This document shows positions 43,800-54,341 of a DNA stretch of 64,000 nucleotides, piece after piece. The notes under the pieces are model-generated. The model made no database searches and was not told the origin of the DNA. It saw nothing but the letters and a program-made list of their open reading frames with translations. The stretch lies in NCBI RefSeq assembly GCF_001544555.2, contig NZ_FCOK02000048.1, forward strand, positions 1 to 64,000, in the 5' to 3' direction. The first letter of the stretch is position 1; each line of letters begins with the position of its first letter. Position numbers and translations under genes: made by a program. The DNA is from Caballeronia udeis (GTDB lineage Bacteria > Pseudomonadota > Gammaproteobacteria > Burkholderiales > Burkholderiaceae).

Positions 43800-45503
43800 C
43801 TACCGCGTGTCAAACGCCTGATTCATCTGCCTGGCGCGCTTGAGATCGTCTCCTTGTAGATAAATCGAGGTAGTGGCGATCGACGCATGGCGCAAGTTGT
43901 CGCGTACGGTGGTGAGCTCGGCACCGCGGGCGAGCGCATGTGTGGCGTGTGTATGTCTCATCCAGTGCGGGCTGGCGCGGCGTAGCTTTTCTGAGGTCGC
44001 CGGATTATCGGGACCGATGACATCGGCGGCCTGCTCAAAGAAGCGCCGCATGACGATCCACAGACGTGTGCCGGTAATGCCGACCACGCTGTCCTGCTCG
44101 GTACGAACGACGAGCGGTGTCGAGGAATTCCAGCGCGCCGGCGTAACTGGCAATCGGCGCTGGAACAGATACCGATCAAGCGCCGTGCGGGCCAGCGGAG
44201 GCAACGCCACTTTGCCGGGCCGGCTGCCTTTGATGATCAGATGCAGCCAGTGATCATAGTTTTCGTCAACACGGATGTCACCGAGCGTTGCACCGACCAG
44301 CTCGCTTGCGCGCAGGCCCGTGGCGTATGCAAAGTCGAGCATAAAGCGAATCCGCTGTGCGGCGGGTGCTTCCCAGCCATATGACCATTCGAGTCGGTCG
44401 GCGATCACGCGCACCAGCAACCATTCCGCTTCGGTGAAGCCGCGAGAGCCGTCAAGGGACACGACGCGAGTATGGCCACGCACCTTTAACCCGGCAAAGG
44501 GATTGGCCAGCACGTAGCGCTGTTCCATCAGCCAACGGAAAAGCGCGCCGAGTACCGATAGCGCGTACGCGGTGGACCGGGCTGAAAGGCTACTTGCGAA
44601 TGGCCGCCAATCGGGCGCGTGACGCAGCCGGGGCGGTCCAATCCACCGTTCGCGTGGCGTTGGCCGCCGCAGGAAGCTGCGGTAAGCAATCGCGTCTTCC
44701 GTCGTGAGCGACGACAGTGCACGGCCGCGTTCGACGATTGCCCACAGGATCAGACGTTCTGCCTCTTTTCGATAGGCGCGCTGGGTAGCAGGCGTTTCGT
44801 GCAGCGCGAGCCACGCCTGCACTGCCTCGTAGTCGTTCGTCGCATTGAGGGTGCAGGCGTGCTGCGGTCCCCGGAAGCCGCCGCGAGAGCCGTCGACCTC
44901 ATGCGGCAACTGCAACCTCTCCCAGGGGACAACAACTCTGGAAGAGGACACTGCAATCAGCGCCCGTGCGCGTTCAGTTAGTTGAGGATGGGACTGAAAA
45001 AATGTTTCGATGTGCCGGGCGCCAGCCTGGCCTAGCCCCGGAATCGCGCTCCACCAGCGGCGTCGACGTGGCACACGTACCGTCAGGTCCGCTAGCGTAT
45101 GGATGCCGTAAGCGCGTAGTGTCCGGACGGTCCGCGGTGAAAGCCATGAATCGATGCCATCGGTGACCCGAGGCTGCGGCACCCGCAAAGAGCGCAGAAC
45201 ATCGATCGCGTGGGCAACAGTACTCGCGTGCTTTAGCCGTTCGTTGATGGGATGCTGAAACAGATCGACCAAGTCGATGCGCTGGCGATGGCGCGCGAAC
45301 GCGATCAGCTGTTGCCGGATCTGGCCAAGGATGCCCCGTGCGGACTTACCGGGAGCTCTGTCGTGCGGCAGGTAGCGGTCCACCGCCGCGCGGGACGACA
45401 GGCCCGCATACCAGCCACGCAGTGCAGCGAGTGCGGCTTCACCCGGAAAAACCGGGGGTTGCGGAACGTCGTGGGGCGGGGGCGAGAACTGACGCGTTTT
45501 CAT
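43800..45503 (-). CDS. Large tyrosine recombinase / site-specific integrase
   Basis: A 567-residue integrase. The C-terminal catalytic domain has the first Arg in ATGLRASELVG, then HWMRHTHATHALARG, LRHASIATTSIYLQ with the second His region and the nucleophilic Tyr. The 300-residue N-terminal part contains a helix-hairpin-helix-like segment (LRAYGIHTLADLTVRVP) and a SAM-like core-binding domain. It is divergent from the Tn3 transposase gene across 140 bp. In some Tn3 relatives a tyrosine recombinase resolves cointegrates in place of the usual serine resolvase, and the shared intergenic region would be the resolution site. Confidence 0.88.
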   Translation of the reverse strand: MKTRQFSPPPHDVPQPPVFPGEAALAALRGWYAGLSSRAAVDRYLPHDRAPGKSARGILGQIRQQLIAFARHRQRIDLVDLFQHPINERLKHASTVAHAIDVLRSLRVPQPRVTDGIDSWLSPRTVRTLRAYGIHTLADLTVRVPRRRRWWSAIPGLGQAGARHIETFFQSHPQLTERARALIAVSSSRVVVPWERLQLPHEVDGSRGGFRGPQHACTLNATNDYEAVQAWLALHETPATQRAYRKEAERLILWAIVERGRALSSLTTEDAIAYRSFLRRPTPRERWIGPPRLRHAPDWRPFASSLSARSTAYALSVLGALFRWLMEQRYVLANPFAGLKVRGHTRVVSLDGSRGFTEAEWLLVRVIADRLEWSYGWEAPAAQRIRFMLDFAYATGLRASELVGATLGDIRVDENYDHWLHLIIKGSRPGKVALPPLARTALDRYLFQRRLPVTPARWNSSTPLVVRTEQDSVVGITGTRLWIVMRRFFEQAADVIGPDNPATSEKLRRASPHWMRHTHATHALARGAELTTVRDNLRHASIATTSIYLQGDDLKRARQMNQAFDTR

Positions 45504-45643
45504 GATCGCCAGTTTATGCCATTGTGATAAGAAGGATTATCTGAATAGTATCGATTTTTCCACCATTGCACCGAGTTGCCAAAATCCGAGAATCCGTGTG
45601 TGAACCCGTTCCCAGACCATCTCTATTACTGCCGAGGACGCAG

Positions 45644-48526
45644 ATGCCCCGTCGATCAATCTTGTCTGACGCCGAACGCGAAAGCCTTCTCTCGCTCCCA
45701 GAAGGTCGCGATTACCTGATCCGCCACTACACCTTCAGCGAGTCCGACCTATCATTGATTCGCCAGCGCAGAGGCGCAGCGAACCGATTGGGCTTTGCCG
45801 TGCAACTCTGCTATATGCGCTATCCCGGCATCATCTTGGCTGCGAGCGAATCACCACCTTCACCGCTATTAGATATAGTCGCGCGGCAGCTCACTCTTTC
45901 TTCGGAGCACTGGGCCGAATACGGTCGGCGTGAGCAGACACGTCAGGAGCACCTTCTGGAGCTGCAGGTGTTCCTTCGTGTAGAACCGTTCACACGGGTG
46001 CACTACCGGTCGGCCGTGCAGTGGGTGGTTGAATTGGCCTCGCAGACCGACAAGGGATTCGTGCTCGCTGGCGAGTTGATCGAACATTTGCGAAGAGAAT
46101 CCGTCTTGCTTCCGAGCGCGAACGTCATCGAACGGGTATGTTCTGAAGCGATCACACGAGCGACCCGTCGGATTTATCGGACGCTGACTGAGTCGCTGTC
46201 GGACGATCACCGGAAAAAGCTCGACCAGTTACTCCTTCAACGTAAGCCCGAGAGCCGCATGACGTGGCTTGCGTGGCTGCGTCTGTCACCGGGCAAGGCC
46301 AACTCTCGTCAGATGGTCCTTCATATCCAGCGCCTGAAGATCTTTCAAGCGCTTGATTTGCCAGTTGGCATCGATCGTCTGGTACACCAAAACCGCTTGC
46401 TCAAGATTGCTCGCGAAGGCGCACAGATGACTCCAAACGATCTTGCTAAATTCGAGACAGAGCGTCGTTACGCGACGCTCGTTGCTCTGGCGACCGAAGG
46501 AATGGCGACAGTCATCGACGAAATCGTGGACTTACACGACCGCATTATCGGGAAGCTTTTCAATTTCGCGAAGAAGAAACATCAAAACCAGTTTCAGCAG
46601 TCAGGAAAATTGATCAACGACAAGGTACGACAATACTGGAAAGTGGGCAATGCCTTGTTAGCAGCTAAGCAGAGCGGCACCGATGCGTTCGCAGCAATCG
46701 AGTCCGTCATGTCTTGGGAGGCGTTCACAAAGAGCATTGACGAAGCACAGCAGCTTGCGCAGCCGGAGGCATTCGACTTCTTACATCATCTCGGCGAACA
46801 CTATGCGACGCTACGCCGTTACGTCCCGGAACTCCTCGATGTGCTGAAGTTGAGGGCTGCGCCGGCAGCAAAAGATGTGCTCGACGCCGTCGATTTGATC
46901 CGGGACATGAACGCTGGCAACGTACGCAAGGTTCCATCCGATGCACCAACCGATTTCATCAAAAAACGATGGAAAGCTCTGATTCTCAAGGAAGACGGTA
47001 TCGATCGCCGCTTTTACGAGTTGTGTGCGCTGTCGGAGTTGCGAAACGCTCTGCGCTCGGGCGATATTTGGGTACAAGGGTCGCGGCAGTTCAAGGACTT
47101 CGACGAATATTTGCTGCCCACGGAGAGGTACGCCGAACTCAAGTCCCTCAGCAACTTGCCGCTGCCTGTCGCGACCGACTGTGACCAGTACTTGAACGAG
47201 CGGCGAGAACAGCTGGAACGACAGTTGGCGATCGTGAATCGAATGGCGGCCGCGAATAATCTGCCCGATGCAATCATCACGGAATCTGGCTTAAAAATCA
47301 CACCGCTCGATGCTCTCGTTCCCGACGCTGCGCAGTCTTTAATTGACCAGACGTCAATGATGCTGCCACGGGTGAAGATAACCGAACTGCTGATGGAGGT
47401 CGACGAATGGACCGACTTCACCCGGCACTTCACGCATCTCAAAAGTGGCGAGACGGTCAAGGACAAAACGCTACTGCTCTCGGCCATCCTTGCCGATGGA
47501 ATCAACCTTGGCTTGACCAAGATGGCAGAGTCTTGCCCTGGCGCCACGTATGCACGATTATCGTGGCTACAGGCATGGCATGTCCGCGATGACACTTATT
47601 CCCAAGGGCTGGCGGAATTGGTCAATGCGCAGTTCTCTCAAGCTTTCGCCGGCCACTGGGGTGACGGTAGTACATCTTCCTCTGACGGTCAGCGCTTCAA
47701 AGTCGGTGGCCGTGCTGAAAGCACCGGACACATAAATCCGAAATACGGCGATGAACCAGGAAGGATGTTTTACACCCACATTTCCGACCAGTACGCACCG
47801 TTCAGCATGAAGCTCGTCAACGTCGGTGTGCGAGATTCGACTTACGTCCTGGACGGTCTGCTGTATCACGAATCTGATTTGCGCATTGAGGAGCACTACA
47901 CCGACACAAACGGATTCACCGATCACGTCTTCGCGCTCATGCACCTACTCGGCTTTCGTTTCGCGCCGCGCATCCGCGATCTTGGCGACACCAAGCTATA
48001 CGTTCCTGGAAAGCCCACTGACTATGCGGCACTGACCGCGATGATCGGCGGCCCCATCAACCAAAAGCACATCCGCAACCACTGGGACGAGATTTTGCGT
48101 CTGGCCACGTCGATTAAACAAGGAACCGTGACGGCATCGTTGATGCTACGAAAGCTGGGCAGCTATCCGCGCCAGAACGGTTTGGCGGTTGCTTTGCGAG
48201 AACTGGGGCGCATCGAACGCACGCTGTTCATACTGGATTGGCTTCAAAGTGTGGAGCTCCGCCGACGCGTGCATGCAGGACTCAACAAAGGCGAAGCGCA
48301 CAACGCGCTAGCACGCGCTGTCTTCTTTTACCGCCTTGGCGAAATCCGCGACCGTGGCTTTGAGCAGCAACGATACCGAGCCAGCGGCCTGAATCTGGTG
48401 ACCGCGGCAATCGTGCTGTGGAACACGGTCTATCTAGAGCGCACTGTGCACGCATTGCGCGCCCGAACGCGAGACGGTCGAACTGCTCGGGATCAATGTG
48501 GCGCAAGGCGCGCACGAAACGCTTGA
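45644..48526 (+). pseudogene. tnpA: Tn3-family transposase, C-terminally truncated
   Basis: The reading frame has about 960 codons from the preferred ATG at 45644 (MPRRSILSDAERESLLSLPE); an in-frame start at 45566 adds 26. The N-terminal DUF4158-like domain and the DDE catalytic domain are present: ILADGINLGLTKMAES, YTHISDQYAPFSMK and LNKGEAHNALARAVFFYRLG. The normal ending LSPLGWEHINLTGDY is missing: after VYLERTVHALRAR at about 48466 the frame runs into antisense IS21 DNA. Loss of the last 25-30 residues and of the right-hand inverted repeat should block transposition. Confidence 0.85.
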
Positions 48527-48911
48527 CGCTCTCGTAGCTCGCGGTGAATGCGAACTGATCGACCAGATCCTGATAGATCGCCTGCGCGTTGCGTCTCAGG
48601 CGGACCTGCTGTTCGATCCATTCGCGATGCGGTTCGCTTGCGGAGCGGGTGAAATTGAACGTTGTGGTCTTGCTGGAACCGTCGGTAGCCGGTGGTCGCG
48701 GCGGTGGGGAAGTTTGCGTGACGGCCGTTTCAGAGCCGGTGGTCATCATGGGGGAGTTTACCGACCCAGACTTCTCCGACTCGAAGATCGCCTGATAGCG
48801 ACGGATCGTCTTGCGGTGGATGCCCGTGAGCCGCTGGATCTGGCGCTGGCTCTTGTTACGCTCGAGTAAGGTGAATACAGTGCTTTGCAGGTGCGGCTTC
48901 AAGACGTTCAC
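48465..48911 (-). pseudogene. IS21-family IstA N-terminal fragment
   Basis: On the reverse strand MNVLKPHLQSTVFTLLERNK and SQRQIQRLTGIHRKTIRRYQ form the IstA helix-turn-helix. It is followed by a Pro-rich linker and ASYESVKRFVRALRHIDPEQ. It breaks at residue 150, exactly where Tn3 transposase sequence starts on the other strand. It is a different IS21 lineage from that at 24.2 kb. Confidence 0.8.
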
Positions 48912-49060
48912 TCCGTGAACTCCTTCTTGTTCGAAGGAGACGAAGATAGACGTCCTGCAACACTTCTCCCGTCAGCTCAGTCGACGGTCGTCAGGCGGGG
49001 GAATTTGAAGTGACCATACCCGGGGAAATTTGACCGACCGCCGGGAGATAAACATCTGCG
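48912..49060. mobile_element. Probable IS21 terminal region
   Basis: Two related short blocks, GGGGGAATTTGAAGTGACC near 48998 and CGGGGAAATTTGACCGACC near 49021, stand upstream of the IstA fragment. Multiple short terminal repeats of this kind are usual at IS21 ends. I did not define the exact tip. Confidence 0.4.
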
Positions 49061-49319
49061 CTGTTTCCCCGTCGGCGAGCGTGCTTCTCCTTATCTGATA
49101 TGGTAAGAAAAACTTACCCTTGATACCAGAAAAGACAACTCGACATACTTCTTCCGTAGATCGAAACTAAATTGACTGGATGCCGCTAGGAGACGTAATC
49201 GGCTGACCGATCTGGACGTTAAAGTACGTCAGTTCGGTAAAGAGATTGTCGAATCAGGAAACCGTCCGATGGCGAATATTGGCGACGGTCATACTGTGGC
49301 AGGGATGCTTATGAAAACA

Positions 49320-49555
49320 GGAACACGCATACCCGGGGAGATTCGAACGGTCCGCTAGTGCTGATGTTGCATAGAGTCGGGCAGACGCTACATGCTTGGG
49401 GCGGAACAGGAAAGGTGCTGGGGGTTGCCGGCTATCAGGTAATAGCGCTTGACGCACGTGGCCACGGCGATTCGGACTGGACGCCCAACGGCGACTATTC
49501 CAGGGACGCATGGTTCGCGATCTCCAATGTATTATCGACGCAAAATTGCCAATGA
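49320..49555 (+). pseudogene. Alpha/beta-hydrolase fragment
   Basis: The segment MLHRVGQTLHAWGGTGKVL, then GYQVIALDARGHGDSDW, is the oxyanion-hole and first-Asp part of an alpha/beta hydrolase. The usual HGxGQ has become HRVGQ. The nucleophile elbow (GxSxG) and the rest are missing; after SRDAWFAISNVL the sequence leaves the family. It is a leftover of a deleted gene. Confidence 0.65.
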
Positions 49556-50082
49556 GAAGAAGGTGATCGGTTTCGAGTGAATGTCGCCACCATTGATGTG
49601 GCCGCCTAAGGAGCCAAACTGTTACGATCATTATAATCAGTATAACTAATTAAGCCTGCAATTATCAGGAGCCGGGAGTGACGAGGTCACGGCCAGTTGG
49701 GCAGACTAAAGCGACGTAAATAGCCGACGTAGAGGATGAAATGTCATTTGATTGCCGTTCGTAACAACTGATTGGAGCGGACGGATGTAATGATTTTTGA
49801 CAATTTGAGGGTGATAGAGGCGGAGGTACTGCTTGATCGAGCGGAAGGCACGAAACAAGAGAAGACGACGAAATTAACCGACGATGTCAAGTTTATCGCC
49901 ATAGCTTGGCTCGGGCCGATTTAACGATATCTTTGTGACTTCAGTATTTTTTTAGAATAAAACCGCCGGTTTGGCAAAAGGATAAAGCCAGTACGTGGAC
50001 TGGTAATTCAGGAAGCGAGGTTTCGAGGTATTAATCTTAAATGTAATCTTCCAAAAATGATTTTAATCTAAAGGAGACGACC
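49556..50082. other. AT-rich upstream region of porin 1
   Basis: No solid gene. A 44-codon frame at 49791 (MIFDNLRVIEAEVLLDRAEG) faintly resembles the start of a class III CoA-transferase but is too short to call. The AT-rich part near 49940-50060 probably carries the porin promoter. Confidence 0.35.
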
Positions 50083-51210
50083 GTGAGGAAGACATCTATT
50101 GCTATTATAGCATCATTTTTTGCTATGGAAAGTTGCGCCTACGCGCAAAGCAGCGTAACATTATATGGCCTTATCGATGTGGGCGTGAATTATATCAACA
50201 ACGTTCGAGGTCATTATAATATTGCGCTCACAAGTGGCGTCGTGCAGGGGAGTCGCTGGGGTCTGAAGGGAAGGGAAGATTTAGGCGGTGGATTGAGTGC
50301 CATTTTTACCTTAGAGAATGGATTTGATGTCACGAACGGAACGCTAGGGCAAGGCGGCGCATTGTTCGGGCGTCAAGCATACGCCGGTTTCAGTAGTGAA
50401 AGATTTGGTACAATCACGCTTGGGCGTCAATATGATTTGCTCACCGATTTCATTGCGCCTCTTTCAATTCTCACTGAAACAGGTATAGGCGCTCCGCTCG
50501 ATAATGACAATACCGATCACACGATTCGCCTGAACAACACTGTAAAATATACAAGTGCTGACTATGGTGGGTTGAAATTTAGTGGCCTCTACGCTTTCAG
50601 CAACAGCCCCAGTAGCGACGCTGCAGGAACGGGTTTTGCCGCCAACCGTGCATGGAATTTCGGGGCCGCATATATGCACGGGCCGATTAATTTGGCTGTT
50701 GCTTATTCAAGCATGAACGGCTTGGGGGCAAATAGTACCGGTGCTATTACAAATGCGCCCGTAAACGCACCCGTGCTAAAAACCGTTACCAGTCAGAAGA
50801 TTTTTGCCGCCGCCGGAGGTTATACGTTCGGTCCTGCTACAGTGAATCTCGTCTACAGTCACGTCAAATTCAAGGGTTCTACACAGAATTTCATTAACAA
50901 CGGTGAAGATGTTAATAATTATCAAATCAATGGCGTCTATCATGTGACGCCCGCGACGGTGCTTAGTGCTGGATATTATTATACAGATATTGTTCAAAAT
51001 GTTGGAAATATAAAACCGAAATTCCAGATATTGCAGTTGATGGCGGATTATTTTTTGTCGAAGCGAACAGATGTTTACGTTCTTGGGGCTTATCAACGAG
51101 CGAATAGCGATGCAGGTCCTGCGTCGTTCGCACCTTATCCTCTGGATTCTGGAGTTTCAGGTACGGGGAATCAGGTTTTGGTGCGAGTAGGTATGCGACT
51201 CAAATTCTGA
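50083..51210 (+). CDS. Gram-negative porin 1
   Basis: A 375-residue outer-membrane porin of the Burkholderia/Neisseria type. It has a signal peptide (IAIIASFFAMESCAYAQ), a first strand SSVTLYGLIDVGVNYI, the conserved GSRWGLKGREDLGGGLSAIF, RQAYAGFSSERFGTITLGRQ and the terminal Phe in VLVRVGMRLKF. The GTG start at 50083 has an ideal AAGGAG 7 bp before it. The gene is clearly more AT-rich than its surroundings, with many AAT, TAT and AAA codons, which suggests recent acquisition or a different evolutionary history. Confidence 0.93.
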   Translation: MRKTSIAIIASFFAMESCAYAQSSVTLYGLIDVGVNYINNVRGHYNIALTSGVVQGSRWGLKGREDLGGGLSAIFTLENGFDVTNGTLGQGGALFGRQAYAGFSSERFGTITLGRQYDLLTDFIAPLSILTETGIGAPLDNDNTDHTIRLNNTVKYTSADYGGLKFSGLYAFSNSPSSDAAGTGFAANRAWNFGAAYMHGPINLAVAYSSMNGLGANSTGAITNAPVNAPVLKTVTSQKIFAAAGGYTFGPATVNLVYSHVKFKGSTQNFINNGEDVNNYQINGVYHVTPATVLSAGYYYTDIVQNVGNIKPKFQILQLMADYFLSKRTDVYVLGAYQRANSDAGPASFAPYPLDSGVSGTGNQVLVRVGMRLKF

Positions 51211-51516
51211 TCGAAGTGACCTGCCCTTGAACTTTTCTTCAGATTGAAGCGGTAATATGATCTATCCCCGGAAGTGGTGCGTCTGACCCGGAACTAGTCG
51301 GTCCTGCAGAATCAATCCACCGAAGTTAAGGATCCCGTACATAAATTATAAATAGATTAAAAACCACTTGACACACCTTTAAAGGCGCGTCGCGCAGTGA
51401 GATTTTTTCCTCATTGGCGACCATGTCTCTTCCCGCTTTTTTTACCGATCTTGCCGCGCGATTGCAGTCGGCCGAGTTTCTCCAAATAGCCCGGCATTCC
51501 GAACATCCCAGGGCAT
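51211..51516. other. Intergenic region
   Basis: About 300 bp after porin 1. A TTGACA at 51369-51374 is seen, with no matching -10. No gene is supported. Confidence 0.3.
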
Positions 51517-52215
51517 TTACGCGTCATCGCAAGTTGCCCTTAGCCCCACCCCGATCGCCAGAACCACGGGCGTTGATACCAAGACGATTCGTTGCACGGC
51601 AACGAGCCGGTCGATTTGCATCGTCGCATCGTCGCGGTGCTGCGCCGCTGCTGCAAAAACCTGCTGCTCGATCTCGTCGAAGAGCGGATCGGCCAAATCC
51701 TCGTCGATCTTATTGGCTCTCACGATGTCATGATGATCGACCGCCTTGAACATCGTCTTTGCGAACGAACGATACTTCTTATGCTTCTCGAGCAGGCTAA
51801 GCAGCATCACGCTACTGCCGGGTTCGAGTGCCAGCGCCTTTTTCAGCGAAGCGTCAAGTGCTTCCCCGGCCTCGCTGTGCTCGCGCAGAACCTCCGGACG
51901 TGGGTCCAGGAAGTACTTGCGTTCGGCCGATTCCTCCCATGCGACGCTGTAGCGGGTTTCCTCGAAAGCTTTATCCGCCTCGTTGGCGGCTTGCGCGGCG
52001 AAACCGGCGCTCAAGCTTTCATAGGCTCCCCAGAAGGCGAGAAGAGGCACGCTCAACAGAACGAGGGCGAGTCCAAATATCGCGGTGCGCCGAGTGGGGG
52101 AAACGCTCAACGACGACTCCTCAGGTCGGTCTGCTCCGACGTTGCTTCGCCACAGGAAACGACGCCTTTGGGTACCTTTCTGTCGGGTCACGATTGCTCC
52201 AATTTGGAAGGGCAC
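51517..52215 (-). pseudogene. Truncated membrane sensor (N-terminal part of a signalling protein)
   Basis: A 232-codon frame. It has a first membrane helix (TAIFGLALVLLSVPLLAFWG), a 150-residue helical periplasmic sensor (SLLEKHKKYRSFAKTMFKAV, then LADPLFDEIEQQVF) and a second membrane helix (IVLVSTPVVLAIGVGLRA), after which it ends at once. Proteins with this kind of sensor normally continue into GGDEF/EAL or histidine-kinase domains. The output domain is missing, so it is probably a broken gene. Confidence 0.6.
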
Positions 52216-52754
52216 GTCGAGGGCGTGATCTGCTCGGCAGGCCGGGAGAAATGCAATTGGACGTTGTCAGTCTGCCCGTGGACGGCGCGCGTATCGGAAG
52301 TAGTGGCCCGAAGCTTGGGTCAGTTCGTTCGTTGAGTCCAAATCGCGCAAATTACGGGCGACTCCGATCCCGGTCCGCGTTTCGTCGGGCCACACCGCTT
52401 GTGAACGGCACGCTCTGGCTTTTCGAGAGATCTCGCGTCGGTGGATTGCAGGGGCCGGTGCGTCGTCCGGCTGTAGCCTACCGACGCTATCCGCGCCTCT
52501 GCGGAGTATCGCCAGCCGTTCTAACGCTTCGCACAGCATGGCGTCGCGATTCAAGGAGCCCGAACGACCCCAACGCCGCCGCGATAACGCACACGCTCAT
52601 GCAAAGCCAGCGAGTAGTGGACCGTCAGAAAGTCGCGTTCATGAGGCGCGGGCGTCGTAGTGTTTATGCGCAATACCGGCTTGTGCATCGACGGCGCTCT
52701 TGACGCCCTTCGCGAGGTCGACAGCGCGGCCTTGCTCCACATGGGAAAGCGCCG
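52216..52754. other. Unassigned region
   Basis: Short frames exist on both strands, for example CEALERLAILRRGADSVGRL on the minus strand, but none resembles a known family or has a convincing start. Probably decayed DNA. Confidence 0.3.
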
Positions 52755-53045
52755 TCATGACAACGACGATGCCTTGCAAAGGTAATCCGCGAGCTGTTCA
52801 TACTCCCAGTCCTGCGTTCGCTTGCAGGCTTCCAGACGCTCGGCTTCCGACTTTCCTTTTTCTGTCAGCACGGCGATCGGCGTCGGCGTGAAATATTTCG
52901 GATCAACGGGTGGCTGCTGAAGGACGGTGTCGATCAGGCCAAGCGAGTGCAGTGACGTAAAAATTGCAGGCCGCTTATGCCACGGTATCTGGCGATATTG
53001 AGCCAGGTGGAGAGCCTCGAGCACAGCTCCGTTGGCGTACTTCAT
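52755..53045 (-). CDS. Small hypothetical protein
   Basis: A 96-residue soluble protein starting MKYANGAVLEALHLAQYRQI and containing HKRPAIFTSLHSLGLIDTVL. It may have a winged-helix-like helical fold. The start at 53045 is favoured because upstream residues are irregular. I do not know the family. The balanced composition suggests a real gene, but the neighbours are pseudogenes. Confidence 0.45.
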   Translation of the reverse strand: MKYANGAVLEALHLAQYRQIPWHKRPAIFTSLHSLGLIDTVLQQPPVDPKYFTPTPIAVLTEKGKSEAERLEACKRTQDWEYEQLADYLCKASSLS

Positions 53046-53214
53046 TCTTGAATCCTTATGCCTTGCCCGTGTTTCCATGCGGCGTCCGAACGCTACCTTG
53101 AAGGATAAGATGAGACTGTGTCATGATTAGATTGGCAGAATCGGCAGTCAACGCGCAATGTGCTCCGTCGCGGCCACGTCGCACTGAATATGAGCAAAGC
53201 TCGTGTAAATTTCC

Positions 53215-53220
53215 TATAAT
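53215..53220 (+). promoter_or_regulatory. Perfect -10 hexamer TATAAT
   Basis: TATAAT stands 30 bp before a strong terminator with no protein gene between them. The -35 is weak (GAGCAA or TGAGCA at suitable spacing). It may drive a short RNA. Confidence 0.35.
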
Positions 53221-53251
53221 GCGAGTTGTGCTCACTTTCCCCTGAGCTTGT

Positions 53252-53284
53252 CCCCGACACCGCATCGGTGCCGGGGGCTTTTTT
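53252..53284 (+). terminator. Rho-independent terminator
   Basis: CCCCGACACCG, loop CAT, CGGTGCCGGGG forms a stem with one mismatch and is followed by GCTTTTTT. It acts on the plus strand, opposite to the neighbouring genes. Confidence 0.75.
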
Positions 53285-53299
53285 CGGCGTTGTTGCATG

Positions 53300-53730
53300 T
53301 ATCCGGCCCGAGAGCAGGGTACCCAAGTCCGACACGCCGCTTACGGTGATGCGCGGGCGGACGGCCCAGAAACGCGTGCCCTCGACTGCGAATTCCTCGG
53401 CTTCCTTCGGAGCTGTACGTTGACCAGGACGCGCAAACGGTCTTTGGACAGCGTGATCGTCTCGACCGAGCCGATGTTGACGTCCTTGTATTCGACTTTG
53501 GATTTGCCAGGCTCCAACCCCTCCGCGTTGACGAAACTGATGGTGATCGCCGGGCCGCGGTTGGAGATTGATTTAACCGCGAGCCCGATGGAGATCGACG
53601 CGGCGACCAGGAGGATGAGCCAGACGAGCGAGGGCACCCAACGGGCGCGCGGGACAATCATGGGCTCGGGAAGCGCGGACTCACGCGGACCCTTGCTCGG
53701 GGTGTCAGGCGGTTGTGAATGCTTCGACAA
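53300..53730 (-). pseudogene. pqiB: pqiB (MCE-domain intermembrane transport protein) remnant
   Basis: The first 110 codons give an N-terminal helix (WVPSLVWLILLVAASISIGL) and an MCE domain (ITISFVNAEGLEPGKSKVEY, then KDVNIGSVETITLS). After VLVNVQL near 53410 one base is lost and the frame shifts. The correct continuation, KEAEEFAVEGTRFWAVRPRI then GVSDLGTLLSGR, is readable in the next frame. Everything after about 53300 is missing. PqiB normally forms a tube carrying lipids between membranes, so this copy cannot work. Confidence 0.8.
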
Positions 53731-53758
53731 ACGGGGCTCCTAAGACCGCCGTTGCGAG

Positions 53759-54112
53759 CTAGTCATGAGGTGTTTGGGCGACCGACGCTTCTTGACGGAG
53801 AAGAGCAAGGCCACGCCTTTCGCCTAGCAGTTCGCCCTCAGTGAGCGCGTCGGCCTGAACGCTGATCATTCGCAGCGCATGCACTGAGGGGTCGGTGGTC
53901 GCGGCGGCGCGCAACAAAGCGATTCGAACAGCGGGCGCCGCGACGAGCGATGCTTTTCGCGGGCCTGACCGAATGAGGCAACTGGCAGATGGTTCGCCAG
54001 CGTCCTTTGCGCCCGGGCCCGCAGCCAGATCCGCCACGATGCGTGTCGCGGCAAAGCAGTGCATCAGCAGAATGCCCGCGAAAAACCCGATTCCCGTCCA
54101 CACAAGCGCCAT
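53759..54112 (-). CDS. Hypothetical membrane-anchored protein
   Basis: A 117-residue frame with one N-terminal helix (VWTGIGFFAGILLMHCFAAT) and a polar Ala/Arg-rich remainder. The ATG at 54112 has GGAGGG a few bases upstream, which supports a real start. No family recognised. It lies upstream of the pqiB remnant on the same strand. Confidence 0.35.
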   Translation of the reverse strand: MALVWTGIGFFAGILLMHCFAATRIVADLAAGPGAKDAGEPSASCLIRSGPRKASLVAAPAVRIALLRAAATTDPSVHALRMISVQADALTEGELLGERRGLALLRQEASVAQTPHD

Positions 54113-54341
54113 GGCGCCCTCCCGGGGCGACGAGCCCCTTTGCCCTCTCACCCGCCGCGCCTACGCCGAATGGGCCCTTGGGCGAGGCGCCCGTCAGAAC
54201 GGCCCGGCCGCCTCGCGCATTCCTTAGCGAAGGCTGGCAGTCGGTTGTCCACCAGACACTCGGTCGGTAAGCTTCCCGTCTCTGCGAGAAGGGTATTTCA
54301 GAACCGAATCGAATCGCACCTTGACTGAATATGAGTAGTGG

